A stretch of 64,000 nucleotides of DNA. It comes from an uncultured Cytophagales bacterium. Lineage in GTDB: Bacteria; Bacteroidota; Bacteroidia; Cytophagales; Cyclobacteriaceae. A program made the position numbers and the translations under genes. The stretch is taken from assembly GCA_913057175.1 (NCBI GenBank), contig CAJXNP010000011.1, positions 186,001-250,000 on the forward strand, given 5' to 3'. Numbering within the stretch: position 1 is the first letter of the stretch; each line of letters starts with the position of its first letter. The notes beneath the pieces were generated by a model that was not told the DNA's origin, made no database searches, and was given only the letters and a program-made list of their open reading frames with translations. Shown here one piece after another: positions 1 through 9,376 of the stretch.

Positions 1-50
1 GTGAAAAACTGGAGTCTCTGGACCTGGAGTACCCACCCTTAAAAGAATAA
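1..50 (+). CDS. 3' end of an unidentified upstream gene (partial)
   Basis: The first bases contain an open frame (codons from base 3) that ends EYPPLKE and stops at TAA 48-50, only 7 bases before the next start codon. The charged, proline-containing tail looks like a real protein C-terminus, and the tight spacing suggests an operon with the phosphoesterase that follows. Only 15 codons are visible, so the product cannot be named. Confidence 0.45.
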   Translation, partial: EKLESLDLEYPPLKE

Positions 51-57
51 AAACTTT

Positions 58-660
58 ATGAAATTATTGCTATTCAGCGATCTGCACATCAATAAAAGAT
101 TAGCATCAGAACTTGTCGAAAAGTCCAAAGATGTTGACGTCATTATAGGAGCAGGTGATTTTGCGACCGTTCACAGGGGATTGCCGGAAATGGTTGGGAT
201 TTTGAAAGAGATCGATAAACCTTCCATTGTTGTGCCGGGAAACGGCGAAACATTTGAAGAATTGAAAACGGGATTCAAGGAGTGGAAAAGTTGTGTTGTT
301 CTTCATGGAAACGGAGTGAACGTTCAAGGATTGGAATTTTATGGAATTGGAGGCGGGATTCCTGTCACGCCATTCGGTTCCTGGAGCTATGACTTCACGG
401 AAAATGAAGCAAAAGACTTGTTAAAAAATTGTCCTGAAAATGCCGTTCTGGTCAGTCATTCCCCACCAAAAGGAATTTTGGATCAATCATCTTCCGGCCA
501 AAGCCTGGGCAGTACTACGGTTCGTGAATGGATCGATAAAAAAAGACCGAAACTTGTGGTTTGCGGGCATATCCATGAAAGTGCTGGTAATCAAAAGCGG
601 GTAGGTCAAACGCTCGTTGTCAATGCCGGGCCACATGGAATGATAGTTGAAATAGACTAA
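58..660 (+). CDS. Calcineurin-like metallophosphoesterase
   Basis: A 200-residue single-domain phosphoesterase. The family's metal-binding motifs appear in order: SDLH (7-10), GAGD (31-34), GNGE (61-64), H134 in HSPP, and GHIHE (170-174). These bind a dinuclear metal centre that hydrolyses phosphoester bonds. The usual GNH(D/E) motif here reads GNGE, so the histidine that normally assists catalysis is glycine; several small bacterial family members also vary at this position. No signal peptide is visible, so a cytoplasmic location is expected. It begins 7 bases after the preceding partial gene and is probably co-transcribed with it. The substrate cannot be told from the sequence. Confidence 0.85.
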   Translation: MKLLLFSDLHINKRLASELVEKSKDVDVIIGAGDFATVHRGLPEMVGILKEIDKPSIVVPGNGETFEELKTGFKEWKSCVVLHGNGVNVQGLEFYGIGGGIPVTPFGSWSYDFTENEAKDLLKNCPENAVLVSHSPPKGILDQSSSGQSLGSTTVREWIDKKRPKLVVCGHIHESAGNQKRVGQTLVVNAGPHGMIVEID

Positions 661-803
661 ATAGCTGTAAATCAACAGATACATTAATAAAATTGAACCC
701 TTATAAACAGAATCAACCGCTCAAAGAGTCTTTTCTGTTTTTTCTACTTATTAATGATAATATTCATTGTGTATTCGATTTAAAAATTTAACACCCAGGT
801 ATT

Positions 804-1889
804 ATGAAAAAATTCTATTTACTATCAACACTTATCTGTGCAGCATTATTTATAGCTGCCGAAAGCTTTGCTCAAAACATTACCACACCTCGAACGCCTA
901 GTCCGGCTGCGAAAGTTGTTCAGACCATTGGCATTTCAACCGTGACTGTAAAATATTCACGCCCATCCGTCCGTGACCGGGAGGTTTGGGGAGTTTTGGT
1001 TCCTTACGGTTGGAACAAAGAAGGTTTTGGTTCGGGAAATGATGCGCCCTGGAGGTCGGGCGCCAATGAAAACACGGTGATCAAATTCAGTGATGAGGCG
1101 ACGATCCAGGGTAAAAAAGTCCCTGCAGGTGTTTATGGACTATTTTTCGTGATTAATGAAGATAACACTGGCGAAGTTATCATATCAAAAGATCATCATG
1201 CATGGGGAAACTACTGGTATGATCCGGCAAATGATGTCATGCGGGCTGATATTCAGCTTCGTGAAATCCCCATGACTGAAATGCTTACTTATGATTTTAT
1301 CAATGCCGATAAAAACTCCGCAGAGTTGGTGCTAAACTGGGAGAAAAAGCAATTCCCCGTAAAGATTGAATTTGCTGTTGATGAAATCGTAATGGCCAAT
1401 GCAAAAGATGAATTAAAAGGCGTAACAGGATTTAGCTGGCAGGGATACGCCAGTGCGGCAAATTATTCACTTCAAAATAACATTAACCTGGAACAGGGAC
1501 TGGTATGGGCAGATCAGGCAGTTGCAATGAACCAAAATTTTAATACCCTTAATGTAAAAGCCGGTATTCTCACTGCTATGGGTAAAACGGAAGAGGCCGA
1601 TAAAATAATAGCAGAAGCTCTGCCAAATGCTACAGAAGGAGAACTCAATATTTATGGCTATCAATTGCTTGGACAGCAGAAATTTGACAAAGCGATAGAA
1701 ATATTTGAAATGAATACTAAAAAACATCCGGAAAGCGCCAATGCCTGGGATAGCCTTGGAGAAGCTTATGCCTTGAAAGGAGATAAAAAGAATGCCATTA
1801 AAAACTTCAAGAAATCACTATCGATGGATCCTCCTGCGAATGTCAGGGCAAATTCAGAGAAATACTTGAAGCAGTTGGGAGAGATGTAG
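804..1889 (+). CDS. Secreted DUF2911 protein with C-terminal TPR repeats
   Basis: A 361-residue protein with a clear signal peptide (residues 1-23, ending SFAQ). Residues about 27-195 match the DUF2911 pattern: the R-P-x-x-R-x-x-W-G start, the APWRSGANE segment, and the KVPAGVYGLFF strand. The C-terminal part (about 280-361) contains tetratricopeptide repeats such as AWDSLGEAYALKGDKKNAI. DUF2911 proteins are common in Bacteroidota and have no established biochemical role; TPR repeats suggest a protein-binding function in the periplasm. A strong terminator follows directly, so it is probably a single-gene transcript. Confidence 0.85.
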   Translation: MKKFYLLSTLICAALFIAAESFAQNITTPRTPSPAAKVVQTIGISTVTVKYSRPSVRDREVWGVLVPYGWNKEGFGSGNDAPWRSGANENTVIKFSDEATIQGKKVPAGVYGLFFVINEDNTGEVIISKDHHAWGNYWYDPANDVMRADIQLREIPMTEMLTYDFINADKNSAELVLNWEKKQFPVKIEFAVDEIVMANAKDELKGVTGFSWQGYASAANYSLQNNINLEQGLVWADQAVAMNQNFNTLNVKAGILTAMGKTEEADKIIAEALPNATEGELNIYGYQLLGQQKFDKAIEIFEMNTKKHPESANAWDSLGEAYALKGDKKNAIKNFKKSLSMDPPANVRANSEKYLKQLGEM

Positions 1890-1914
1890 CGTCATCAATA
1901 AATAAAAGATTCAG

Positions 1915-1951
1915 AGTCCGACCCAATTAACAATTTAGGTCGGACTTTTTA
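1915..1951 (+). terminator. Rho-independent terminator after the DUF2911 gene
   Basis: Arms AGTCCGACC (1915-1923) and GGTCGGACT (1938-1946) pair perfectly around a 14-base loop and are followed by a T run. It lies between two convergent genes and serves the plus-strand gene best. Confidence 0.85.
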
Positions 1952-1993
1952 TTTGGTTGATCTGGTGGATGCACTTTTCCAACTATAAAAGAG

Positions 1994-2446
1994 CTAATTG
2001 CCAAAATTGTAATTGACATTGATAAAGTCTTCAATCAGTCTTATGCTATGATCCGGATTGACCATGGACACCCTGAGCTGATCAACATTTACCGGACCAT
2101 CGCCACCATCTTGTACGGAAATCCCCACCTGCCTTGTTGCGGAGCCACTGTAAACCTTGGAACTGGAATACAAAAAACCTGGTGATGTATCTCCTTCTGT
2201 GTAGGGTTGAACCCACATGCGAGCGCCTTCGGAATGAGTAATATTATACTCAAAGGTAATGACCACAAATTCTTCAAACTCAAGTGAAGCCGGAGAAACA
2301 GGATCAATCTCTATTATTTGAATGGAGTTTCCTTCATCATCTGAAAAAACAGTCGGCCCTCCATCATCATCGTCTTTGCATTGATAAAATGCAATTGTCA
2401 GAAACAGCAATGCAGTATACAGCATCAATTTTTTCATAATTTTCAT
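1994..2446 (-). CDS. Small lipoprotein of unknown function
   Basis: A 150-residue protein with a lipoprotein signal: a hydrophobic segment followed by the lipobox-like AFYQC, then an acidic stretch (KDDDDGG). In Bacteroidota an acidic run after the cysteine is often associated with surface export. The start could be the first ATG or the one three codons later (2437), which gives a more typical MKK signal start. The mature part looks like a small beta-sandwich, with alternating hydrophobic strands such as EEFVVITFEYNI. I recognise no named family. It sits downstream of the hybrid two-component gene on the same strand, 168 bases away from the next gene end. Confidence 0.7.
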   Translation of the reverse strand: MKIMKKLMLYTALLFLTIAFYQCKDDDDGGPTVFSDDEGNSIQIIEIDPVSPASLEFEEFVVITFEYNITHSEGARMWVQPYTEGDTSPGFLYSSSKVYSGSATRQVGISVQDGGDGPVNVDQLRVSMVNPDHSIRLIEDFINVNYNFGN

Positions 2447-2614
2447 GGTTGTCTTGTTTAGTTATTGATTAGTGATCGGAAGAACCTTTAGTCACCTGTC
2501 CTTTCTCACATTTTTATTGGTTAAGTTCCTGAAAATGAATGAAATCTTCTTGAACTGCTGTATCAATTAATAGCACTATTGTAACATTGGATTTCCTTAA
2601 CCTATGTGGAACTC

Positions 2615-5614
2615 CTAATCTTCCGATGTAGTATTGATGGTATGAGGACTTGCCAGGAATTTTTTTGGTGATACGCCAAATTGTTTTCTGAAGCTTCTGG
2701 TGAAATAGGATAGATTATTGAAACCGACCATGTAGCAAACTTCGGAAATATTCAGATTCTGATCCTGCAACAGCTGTGCTGCCCGTTTTAATCTTTGATT
2801 GCGAATAAACTCGCTTGCAGAACAATCCGTCAATGCCTTTAACTTGCGATGCAATTGCATACGGCTGTACCCCATCTCTTTTTGGAAAATCTCCATGGAA
2901 AAATCTGAATCATCCAGGTATTGATCAACTACCTCAATAGCCTTTTTGACAAAGGTCTCGTCTTTCGGCGTAACGGTAATTTCTTTTGGTTCGAGATAAA
3001 TGGATTGACTATATTTTTTATGTAGGTTTTTTCTTTGTGTAATTAAATTTTGAACCCTGGTCGCTAATTCCCTTCCGTCAAACGGTTTGGTTAAATAATC
3101 GTCCGCGCCTGTTTCCAGACCCTCCAGCTTACTTTCCATGTCTGCCTTTGCTGTTAACATCACAAGTGGAATATGACTGGTAAGCTCATTTTTCCGCACC
3201 TCATGACATAATTCAATTCCATCAGATTCAGGCATCATTAAATCAGTAACAATCAATTCGGGTACAAAATCAATCGCTTTCTCCAATCCTTCCCTGCCAT
3301 TGTGGGCTTTCACTATCTGATACTTATCAGAGAGCTGCCTGCAGATATAATTTAGCATATCGGGATCATCTTCTACAACCAAAATAATTTCTGAGTGAGA
3401 ACTATCGCGGCTAAATACTTCTTCAGGAATTTCAAGATCCGTTTCAACATGGCTCTTTTCAAATATTCCTGATTCCCCATGTTTTGCTACTTCGTCATCT
3501 TTATAATATTTTCTTGCAATGGGTAATCGCACTCTGAATTTTGTTCCTTCTCCTACCCTGCTTTTCACGTCTATATTTCCATAATGGAGTTCTACCAACT
3601 CTTTGACAAGCGCTAAGCCAATACCCGTTCCCTTCAAGGTTTTAACACCAGCATTTTCGACCTGGAAGAACCTATCAAAAATTTTATCGACCTGATCTTT
3701 GGGGATCCCCGATCCACTGTCTTCAATTGACATATTTAAATGATCATTTTCAAACCGAGCTGTAAGGGAAATTTTTCCTCCTGACGTTGTATATTTAAAA
3801 GCATTTGACAAAAGGTTGTAAACGATTTTTTCAATTTTCTCAGGGTCAAACCATGCTTCAATTTTTTTCCTGGACAAATTGTTTTCAAATGAAATTCCCT
3901 TCTGATCTGCCAATGATGAAAACGAAGCAGCAATCACTCTTAAATGTTCATTAATATCAGTCTTCTCAACATGCAACCTAAGGCTTTTTGCATCCATCTT
4001 GGAAAGATCAAGTAGCTGATTGATAAGGTTTAGCAATCGATGTGCGTTTCGCTGGATAATATGTAGGTCTTGCTCTTCCGTTTGGGCCGGTTGTTTTTCC
4101 AGCTTTTCCTCGACCAGTCCAAGAATCAATGTTAAAGGAGTTCGAAACTCATGAGATATATTTGCAAAAAACCTGGTTTTTAACTCATCAAGCTCCCTTA
4201 GCTTTTTATTAGAATGGAGCTTGATCCGATAAAGTCGAAGGATCAGGATTCCCAACAACAAAATCAGGGCAACTATTCCAATTAGATAATTCCTTTCATT
4301 TTCCCGCTTGGTCAATTGCAATTCATTAATTTCATTTTGAGCCTGCAGGTTCTCAATTTCTCTTTGCTTTTGTTCATTTTGAAAACGGGCTTCCATTTCC
4401 TGGGCACTCTTATTTTTTTCCTCGTTCAGAAGGCTATCCTTGATTTCAACATGTTTCAAAAAACTGTCATAGGCTTTCTTATAATCTCCTATTGCCGCAT
4501 AATTTTTTGCCAGGTCGGCTTCAGCATTTCTTACGATTGCAGGATTATCTATTAATTCGCCAATTTGCTTTGATCGCAAAGAGTTTTTGATTGCATCATC
4601 GTATCTTTTCTGTAAATAATACACATCGGCCATTCGGGTAATGTTATTGGCAATGCCCGATGAATCCTGGATCTGTTCACAGTATTTCAGCGATTTGCTG
4701 TAGTTATCCAATGCCAGTTTAAAATCTCCCTTCTCCAGGTAAACAGTGCCCATAAGCCTGAAAACCTGAGCGATTTCATGCGCATCTCCTTGTTTTTGGT
4801 AAGATGCTAGCGCCTTTTCATAATATTCAATTGACTGATCATATTGCTTCAAATATTTATAATTCAATCCCAGGTTCCTGTCCAGCCAAGAGATAATGAA
4901 CACATCATTGTATTTCTCGGCAATGGCTCTGCATTCTGTGTAATAACTAATGGCTTTGTCAAAATACCCAAGGGTTGTCTGGATCAATCCAATATTCCCC
5001 AGTGAGATGGCGTAGTCTCTTTCATTTTCAATCTCCTTATAAATATTGGATGCCAGGATGTAACTCTCCAAGGCACTGGTGTAATCCCCTTCTTCATTAA
5101 AAATATTACCCAGATTGTTGTAAGAGCTGGCAACTCCTTTTCGATCTCCAACTTCCTCACAAAAGCTCAGGTTTTCATTGTGATATCGCCGGGCGGTTTG
5201 ATAATCGGCTTTCCGCCAGTAGGTATTTCCAATCCCCTGAAGGGATTCGGATACTGCCGCATTATATCCGATATCCCTTGCCAAATTCAGACTTATAAAG
5301 TACTGTTCGATTGCAAGATCGTATTTTCCCTGGACCCGGTTTAGGTATGCCAGATTGTTATAACTATCAATTTTCCATTTTTTGTCAGATAAGCTTTCTG
5401 ATAATTCCACAACCTCCTGAATATGTTTGAAAGAAAGCTCCGGTTGTTCGTAAAAATAGAAATTATACAAATCCGTCAGGACCTTAACCCTGGTAGTATC
5501 ATGCCTGGCATTTTTCAATTCCCGTTGTAGCTCATCGGAGTTTGGAGGATTTTGTGAATAGCCAATAGCATAAACAGAAACATAAAACATTCCTAAAAAA
5601 AATAGTCGCCTCAT
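2615..5614 (-). CDS. TPR-containing hybrid two-component regulator (histidine kinase, receiver, AraC)
   Basis: A 999-residue one-protein two-component system. In order: signal peptide (1-21), about nine TPR repeats (40-390) predicted to be periplasmic, a coiled coil (395-440), one membrane segment (443-463), HisKA with phosphoacceptor H488 (SHEFRTP), an ATPase domain (G-box KGTGIGLAL, 661-669), a receiver with acidic pair D749/D750, phosphoacceptor D791 and K843, and an AraC-type DNA-binding domain (890-990). It would sense a periplasmic cue and control transcription through a single polypeptide. Most Bacteroidota hybrids of this kind sense sugars with beta-propellers; the TPR sensor suggests a peptide or protein signal. 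It is a lone gene, so its targets are unclear, and the small lipoprotein downstream is only a guess. Confidence 0.93.
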   Translation of the reverse strand: MRRLFFLGMFYVSVYAIGYSQNPPNSDELQRELKNARHDTTRVKVLTDLYNFYFYEQPELSFKHIQEVVELSESLSDKKWKIDSYNNLAYLNRVQGKYDLAIEQYFISLNLARDIGYNAAVSESLQGIGNTYWRKADYQTARRYHNENLSFCEEVGDRKGVASSYNNLGNIFNEEGDYTSALESYILASNIYKEIENERDYAISLGNIGLIQTTLGYFDKAISYYTECRAIAEKYNDVFIISWLDRNLGLNYKYLKQYDQSIEYYEKALASYQKQGDAHEIAQVFRLMGTVYLEKGDFKLALDNYSKSLKYCEQIQDSSGIANNITRMADVYYLQKRYDDAIKNSLRSKQIGELIDNPAIVRNAEADLAKNYAAIGDYKKAYDSFLKHVEIKDSLLNEEKNKSAQEMEARFQNEQKQREIENLQAQNEINELQLTKRENERNYLIGIVALILLLGILILRLYRIKLHSNKKLRELDELKTRFFANISHEFRTPLTLILGLVEEKLEKQPAQTEEQDLHIIQRNAHRLLNLINQLLDLSKMDAKSLRLHVEKTDINEHLRVIAASFSSLADQKGISFENNLSRKKIEAWFDPEKIEKIVYNLLSNAFKYTTSGGKISLTARFENDHLNMSIEDSGSGIPKDQVDKIFDRFFQVENAGVKTLKGTGIGLALVKELVELHYGNIDVKSRVGEGTKFRVRLPIARKYYKDDEVAKHGESGIFEKSHVETDLEIPEEVFSRDSSHSEIILVVEDDPDMLNYICRQLSDKYQIVKAHNGREGLEKAIDFVPELIVTDLMMPESDGIELCHEVRKNELTSHIPLVMLTAKADMESKLEGLETGADDYLTKPFDGRELATRVQNLITQRKNLHKKYSQSIYLEPKEITVTPKDETFVKKAIEVVDQYLDDSDFSMEIFQKEMGYSRMQLHRKLKALTDCSASEFIRNQRLKRAAQLLQDQNLNISEVCYMVGFNNLSYFTRSFRKQFGVSPKKFLASPHTINTTSED

Positions 5615-5881
5615 TTCATAGTTGGAAAGTAGTTATACTAAAAATACAAAATCAAAAGGGCAATTGACAGTTTGAATTCACTGATTTCATGTTATTTACA
5701 TATTTGGTCATTTGACCTTCATCCACATTTCATGTACTAAGCTGAAAGATCAAACCACAACAATAATTTGTTAATACATTTTTCATAACAAAATGAATCT
5801 TTTTTTATTCATGTAAGTATATTATCTCGAATAAATTAAACTATTTCCATCATTTACTTAAAATTGTTGCGAATTTAAAAA

Positions 5882-6364
5882 ATGAAAAAAATGAATAATC
5901 ATATAGATATAATACCGATATTATCTGAAAGAAAGAGAATTGCGCTGGTAGCGCATGACTTTAAAAAGAAGGATCTGATCGAATGGGCCAAGTTTAATCG
6001 AGAAACGCTGGCTCAACACAATATCGTTGCAACGGGGACAACCGGAATGCTACTTGAAAATGAATTGCAGGTTCCCATAACCAAGTTAAAAAGCGGGCCT
6101 TTGGGGGGAGACCAACAAATCGGAGCCAGAATTTCAGAGGGAGTTATTGATTTCCTGATCTTTTTTTGGGATCCAATGGAACAGCAACCCCATGATCCGG
6201 ATGTGAAAGCATTACTCAGGATCGCCATGGTATGGAATATCCCCGTAGCTTGCAACAGGACAACCGCCGACTTTCTGGTTTCATCCCCACTGATGACTAC
6301 TTCATACAGTAAAGTTGAACCCAATTACGAACATTACGAAAAAAGAAACATTTCAGGCAATTAG
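5882..6364 (+). CDS. mgsA: Methylglyoxal synthase
   Basis: A 160-residue cytoplasmic enzyme converting dihydroxyacetone phosphate to methylglyoxal and phosphate, a bypass of lower glycolysis. The family motifs are all present, offset by six residues from the E. coli enzyme: H25-D26, the phosphate-binding TGTTG (51-55), SGPLGGDQQIGA with the catalytic aspartate D77, and FFWDPMEQQPHDPD with H104 and D107. The length is typical. It is transcribed alone: divergent from the hybrid regulator with a 267-base AT-rich gap, and closed by a terminator at 6399-6421. Two glyoxalase-fold genes are not adjacent, although a VOC protein lies 1.5 kb away. Confidence 0.96.
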   Translation: MKKMNNHIDIIPILSERKRIALVAHDFKKKDLIEWAKFNRETLAQHNIVATGTTGMLLENELQVPITKLKSGPLGGDQQIGARISEGVIDFLIFFWDPMEQQPHDPDVKALLRIAMVWNIPVACNRTTADFLVSSPLMTTSYSKVEPNYEHYEKRNISGN

Positions 6365-6398
6365 GTCAATTGCTTTTTACATAGTAAAATCCACAAAG

Positions 6399-6421
6399 GC
6401 GGGTCGAGAACCCGCTTTTTT
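6399..6421 (+). terminator. Rho-independent terminator of mgsA
   Basis: A GCGGGT / ACCCGC stem (6399-6404 with 6410-6415) is followed by six T residues, 35 bases after the mgsA stop codon. Confidence 0.85.
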
Positions 6422-6550
6422 GTTTTCAGTGCTCGTTATTTCTATCATTTGTCGCTTTCCATCCATCAAAAATCAATTGCAGTTTTCTAAATCAACATAT
6501 TCATTTGTAAGTTGCATTACTAATCTGATTCACCACTAAAGCTGAGTACT

Positions 6551-7045
6551 ATGAAATTATTTATGTTGATGACAAGCGCCTTCATTCTTATGGCAAATTC
6601 AATCTATGATTTCAAAATGAATGCCCTTGATGGAGCACCAATTGATTTCAATAAATATGAAGGCAAAACATTACTGATCGTCAATGTTGCCTCAAAATGC
6701 GGATATACCCCACAATATGGGGATCTTCAAAAACTCCATGAAAATTTTGGAGACAAAGTGACTATTCTGGGTTTTCCCGCAAATAATTTCGGAGGACAGG
6801 AGCCAGGCTCAAACGAAGAGATAGCTGAATTTTGTCAGAAAAATTATGGGGTAGGTTTCCAAATGTTTGAAAAAATCTCTGTTAAAGGAGATGATCAAAG
6901 TCCGCTCTACGCCTGGCTAAAGGAAAAAACAGGTGAGGAACCAACATGGAATTTCTGCAAATACCTGGTAAAACCTGATGGAACCGTGAAGTTTTATCCA
7001 TCCAAAGTAAAACCAATGGATGATGAAATTCTAAAGGAGTTGTAA
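6551..7045 (+). CDS. Glutathione peroxidase family protein (secreted, cysteine type)
   Basis: A 164-residue thiol peroxidase that reduces hydrogen peroxide or lipid peroxides. The catalytic tetrad of the family is visible: peroxidatic C50 in ASKCGYTPQY, Q83 in NNFGGQEPG, and W133-N134 in PTWNF. A second cysteine, C95 in AEFCQKNYG, is at the position used as resolving cysteine by thioredoxin-dependent members, so thioredoxin rather than glutathione is the likely reductant. The N-terminus (MKLFMLMTSAFILMANS) looks like a signal peptide, placing the enzyme in the periplasm. It is a single gene converging on the lipoprotein gene at 7076. Confidence 0.93.
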   Translation: MKLFMLMTSAFILMANSIYDFKMNALDGAPIDFNKYEGKTLLIVNVASKCGYTPQYGDLQKLHENFGDKVTILGFPANNFGGQEPGSNEEIAEFCQKNYGVGFQMFEKISVKGDDQSPLYAWLKEKTGEEPTWNFCKYLVKPDGTVKFYPSKVKPMDDEILKEL

Positions 7046-7075
7046 ACAATAATCCTTTGATTGATAAACTATTAA

Positions 7076-7801
7076 TCAGTTATTGTAAACCTCAAACCCA
7101 CTTATCACAATCTGATGATTTCCCTCAATTAGGGGATTCCTGCCATTATTATACAGACTAATGGTATGCCATCCCTTACTGAGCTTTTCATCTATCATGA
7201 GGAAATTCTCTTTTTTCCTGGAATATTGATCAATGGCTTTTACCTGGTTCTGATCAATTCTGGCGAGAATTTCACCATTATTCTCTCCTCTCTCACCAAA
7301 TGCCTTTACCCCATTTCCAAAAAAGGTAAGGGAAATGCTACCGGAGTTTTCCAGTATTGCCTGCTCATTGATTTTCCAGTCCCCGTGATAAACAAATTTA
7401 TCTTTCTCATCAACTCCAACCTTCGTCACAGTATTCTCCCATGTGCTTTTATCCAAAAAACCGACATTTACCGTATCTTCAAAATCATCGAGTTTCACCA
7501 ATTTTCCCCATACTAATTCTACACCATTTTCATGACTTAATAGGTGCTCCTTGAAACAGGATGAATAGATCCATGGATATTGTTTTCCTGTGGCACATTG
7601 GCCGTAAAAACCTAAGATCTGATCCCGGTTGTAATTGTAATCAAAATAAGAACATGTGAGCTGATAATTTTGAAGTAGATAAGCTTGCTTGGTAAGCCAT
7701 AGCTTTGGTCTTGGGTCATCATATTCAGGCTGCTTTTTCTTGTCCTTGCAAGTGGATAAACTTGTCAGGATAATCAAAATAGTGCCAAACAAAAATTTCA
7801 T
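7076..7801 (-). CDS. Lipoprotein with C-terminal beta-sandwich domain
   Basis: The chosen start (7801) gives MKFLFGTILIILTSLSTC, a lipoprotein signal with C18; an upstream ATG at 7819 would add six residues and weaken the signal. The middle part has several aromatic residues. The C-terminal 120 residues follow a pattern seen in carbohydrate-binding-type beta-sandwich modules: a YHGDWKI start, the SLTFFGNGVKAFGERG segment, GEILARID, and a final SKGWHTISLYNNGRNP strand. It is therefore probably a surface or periplasmic binding lipoprotein, but the ligand is unknown and the domain assignment rests on pattern only. Confidence 0.65.
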   Translation of the reverse strand: MKFLFGTILIILTSLSTCKDKKKQPEYDDPRPKLWLTKQAYLLQNYQLTCSYFDYNYNRDQILGFYGQCATGKQYPWIYSSCFKEHLLSHENGVELVWGKLVKLDDFEDTVNVGFLDKSTWENTVTKVGVDEKDKFVYHGDWKINEQAILENSGSISLTFFGNGVKAFGERGENNGEILARIDQNQVKAIDQYSRKKENFLMIDEKLSKGWHTISLYNNGRNPLIEGNHQIVISGFEVYNN

Positions 7802-7860
7802 TCGTGCTCCGGTTAGCATAGTAAATTAAGGACACGTAACGATTCGACCAATGCAATTAA

Positions 7861-7900
7861 TTTAATAAAAATAATGCTTCGGATAATGGTTGAAGCATTA
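7861..7900 (-). terminator. Terminator of the DUF1080-VOC operon
   Basis: On the minus strand, TAATGCTTC and GAAGCATTA (7892-7900 and 7872-7880) form a 9-bp stem followed by TTTTTATT. It lies just after the stop codon of the VOC gene. Confidence 0.8.
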
Positions 7901-7905
7901 CTTTT

Positions 7906-8448
7906 CTATTTATCATTATAAGACTCCAACAGTTCAACCATTACTCCAAGGGAATTTAAGCCATCGAAATAAGCATATTCTCCTCCATCCCAACCACCTT
8001 TTTGTGCAACCGGAAAACCTTTCTGATCATAAAGCTCCATATACTTTTCGCCCAATTCACTTACCTGGAAGGCTATATGATGTACTCCCTCACCTTTTGT
8101 CTCCAGGAATTCCAGCCAGTGACTTTTTTCATTTCCAATGGGTTCAATCAATTCTATCTGCATGTTATCAAGTTTCATAAACGCCAATTTAGCTTTTGCA
8201 TCAGATAGCTGACCTCGATAATGCGTAGGATTATCGTGATGTCCTTCAGCAAGGATGACATTTGGCTTTTCATTAAGATCCAACAACTTCACCCAGTATT
8301 CCAGTGATTGATCCATGTTTTCAACCACTATCCCAATGTGTAACAAGTTTTTATTTGGCACCAGCGCATCGTTTGAATCAAATGAATTATCACTCTTAAT
8401 ATTCAATAGAAATAAGGATGCAAGAAAGACTGCTGAAATTTTGAACAT
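7906..8448 (-). CDS. VOC (glyoxalase-fold) family protein, exported
   Basis: A 180-residue vicinal-oxygen-chelate protein. Two beta-alpha-beta-beta-beta modules are visible, with candidate metal ligands at the four canonical places: H37 (LLHIGIVV), a glutamate in QIELIEP, H122 or H123 (GVHHIAF) and E173 (VELLE). The pattern resembles methylmalonyl-CoA epimerase and lactoylglutathione lyase relatives. An N-terminal hydrophobic segment (MFKISAVFLASLFLL) suggests export, which is unusual for those enzymes and argues for a different substrate. The start lies 7 bases after the stop codon of the DUF1080 gene, so the two form an operon and may act on the same substrate, plausibly a modified sugar. 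Confidence 0.82.
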   Translation of the reverse strand: MFKISAVFLASLFLLNIKSDNSFDSNDALVPNKNLLHIGIVVENMDQSLEYWVKLLDLNEKPNVILAEGHHDNPTHYRGQLSDAKAKLAFMKLDNMQIELIEPIGNEKSHWLEFLETKGEGVHHIAFQVSELGEKYMELYDQKGFPVAQKGGWDGGEYAYFDGLNSLGVMVELLESYNDK

Positions 8449-8455
8449 GTAAATG

Positions 8456-9298
8456 CTATTTATATTCTTCAGATAAATCGAGAATTTCTATTTTCCGAAA
8501 CTCTACCGGATGACTTTCAGCCTGTAAAGCAATGTAACCTTCTTTTAGAGGCGTTCCATTCATTTCTGTCACCCAGGTCTTGTCTTCCACCCAACCGGTT
8601 TCATCTTCTAATTCCCACCCTCCAATTTGTGGATGCCGGTAAGTAAGAACCGTATCTCCCTCCACAATATGATGGACAATTGAGTCTCCTAAAACAACTG
8701 CTTCTACTGAGACCCACTCATCGTTTCGATAATGTTTGGAATCGGAGTACCACATGTGGTTGGTGTATAATTCTCCATCCTTTTCAACATGGGTTCCTGG
8801 AGTTGCCAGGTTTCCGGTCGTTCGGTCTTCGGCATCGTAAGCTGATAAAAACTGCATTTCGATGGATATGGGAAAATTCTGATTCTCTTCCATGCTTTCC
8901 GGTGATTGGGAATGAAGCATTACTCCGCTATTCAGTCTCGCCCATGTCTGACCACCTGGAGTCTGCTCGCCAACCGTTCTGTATTCCATTCTCAACCGAT
9001 AGTGCGAATAAGGCTTCTCATAAAATAAATGACCAAACTCTGTTTTAAATGTGTCATACTCATCATAGCTCGCTTTCAGTATTCCATTTTCTACCCGAAA
9101 GGTATTTTTATAGTTTTTTCCTAATTCGTAACCGGATATTTTTGGAGTCCAGCCGGTCAGGTCTTTTCCATTGAAAAGCTCGACCCATTCTTCTTCTACT
9201 TCAATTGTTTCGGGATTTTCCGCAATTTCCCTTTTTGGGGATGTACAAAAGGCGAGGAACACAATAGCTCCACATAGCAGGTAATTTATTGATTTCAT
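8456..9298 (-). CDS. DUF1080 (3-keto-disaccharide hydrolase family) lipoprotein
   Basis: The start at 9298 gives MKSINYLLCGAIVFLAFC, a lipoprotein signal (C18) and a 280-residue product; longer in-frame starts up to 9487 run through repeat-like DNA and lack signal character. The mature protein matches DUF1080: the WVELFNGKDLTGW opening, the F-x-V-x-x-G-x-L strand, the LNSGVMLHSQ strand, and the final RKIEILDL. Members have a concanavalin-like fold; some hydrolyse 3-keto-glycosides made by sugar oxidoreductases. No oxidoreductase partner is visible nearby. The VOC gene follows 7 bases downstream. Confidence 0.88.
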   Translation of the reverse strand: MKSINYLLCGAIVFLAFCTSPKREIAENPETIEVEEEWVELFNGKDLTGWTPKISGYELGKNYKNTFRVENGILKASYDEYDTFKTEFGHLFYEKPYSHYRLRMEYRTVGEQTPGGQTWARLNSGVMLHSQSPESMEENQNFPISIEMQFLSAYDAEDRTTGNLATPGTHVEKDGELYTNHMWYSDSKHYRNDEWVSVEAVVLGDSIVHHIVEGDTVLTYRHPQIGGWELEDETGWVEDKTWVTEMNGTPLKEGYIALQAESHPVEFRKIEILDLSEEYK

Positions 9299-9376
9299 GA
9301 TTTTTATTGATTTTAATGAAAGGTAATTCTTAACCAACCAAGGTACAGATTCTTCGGAACCCCACAAAATTTTGTT

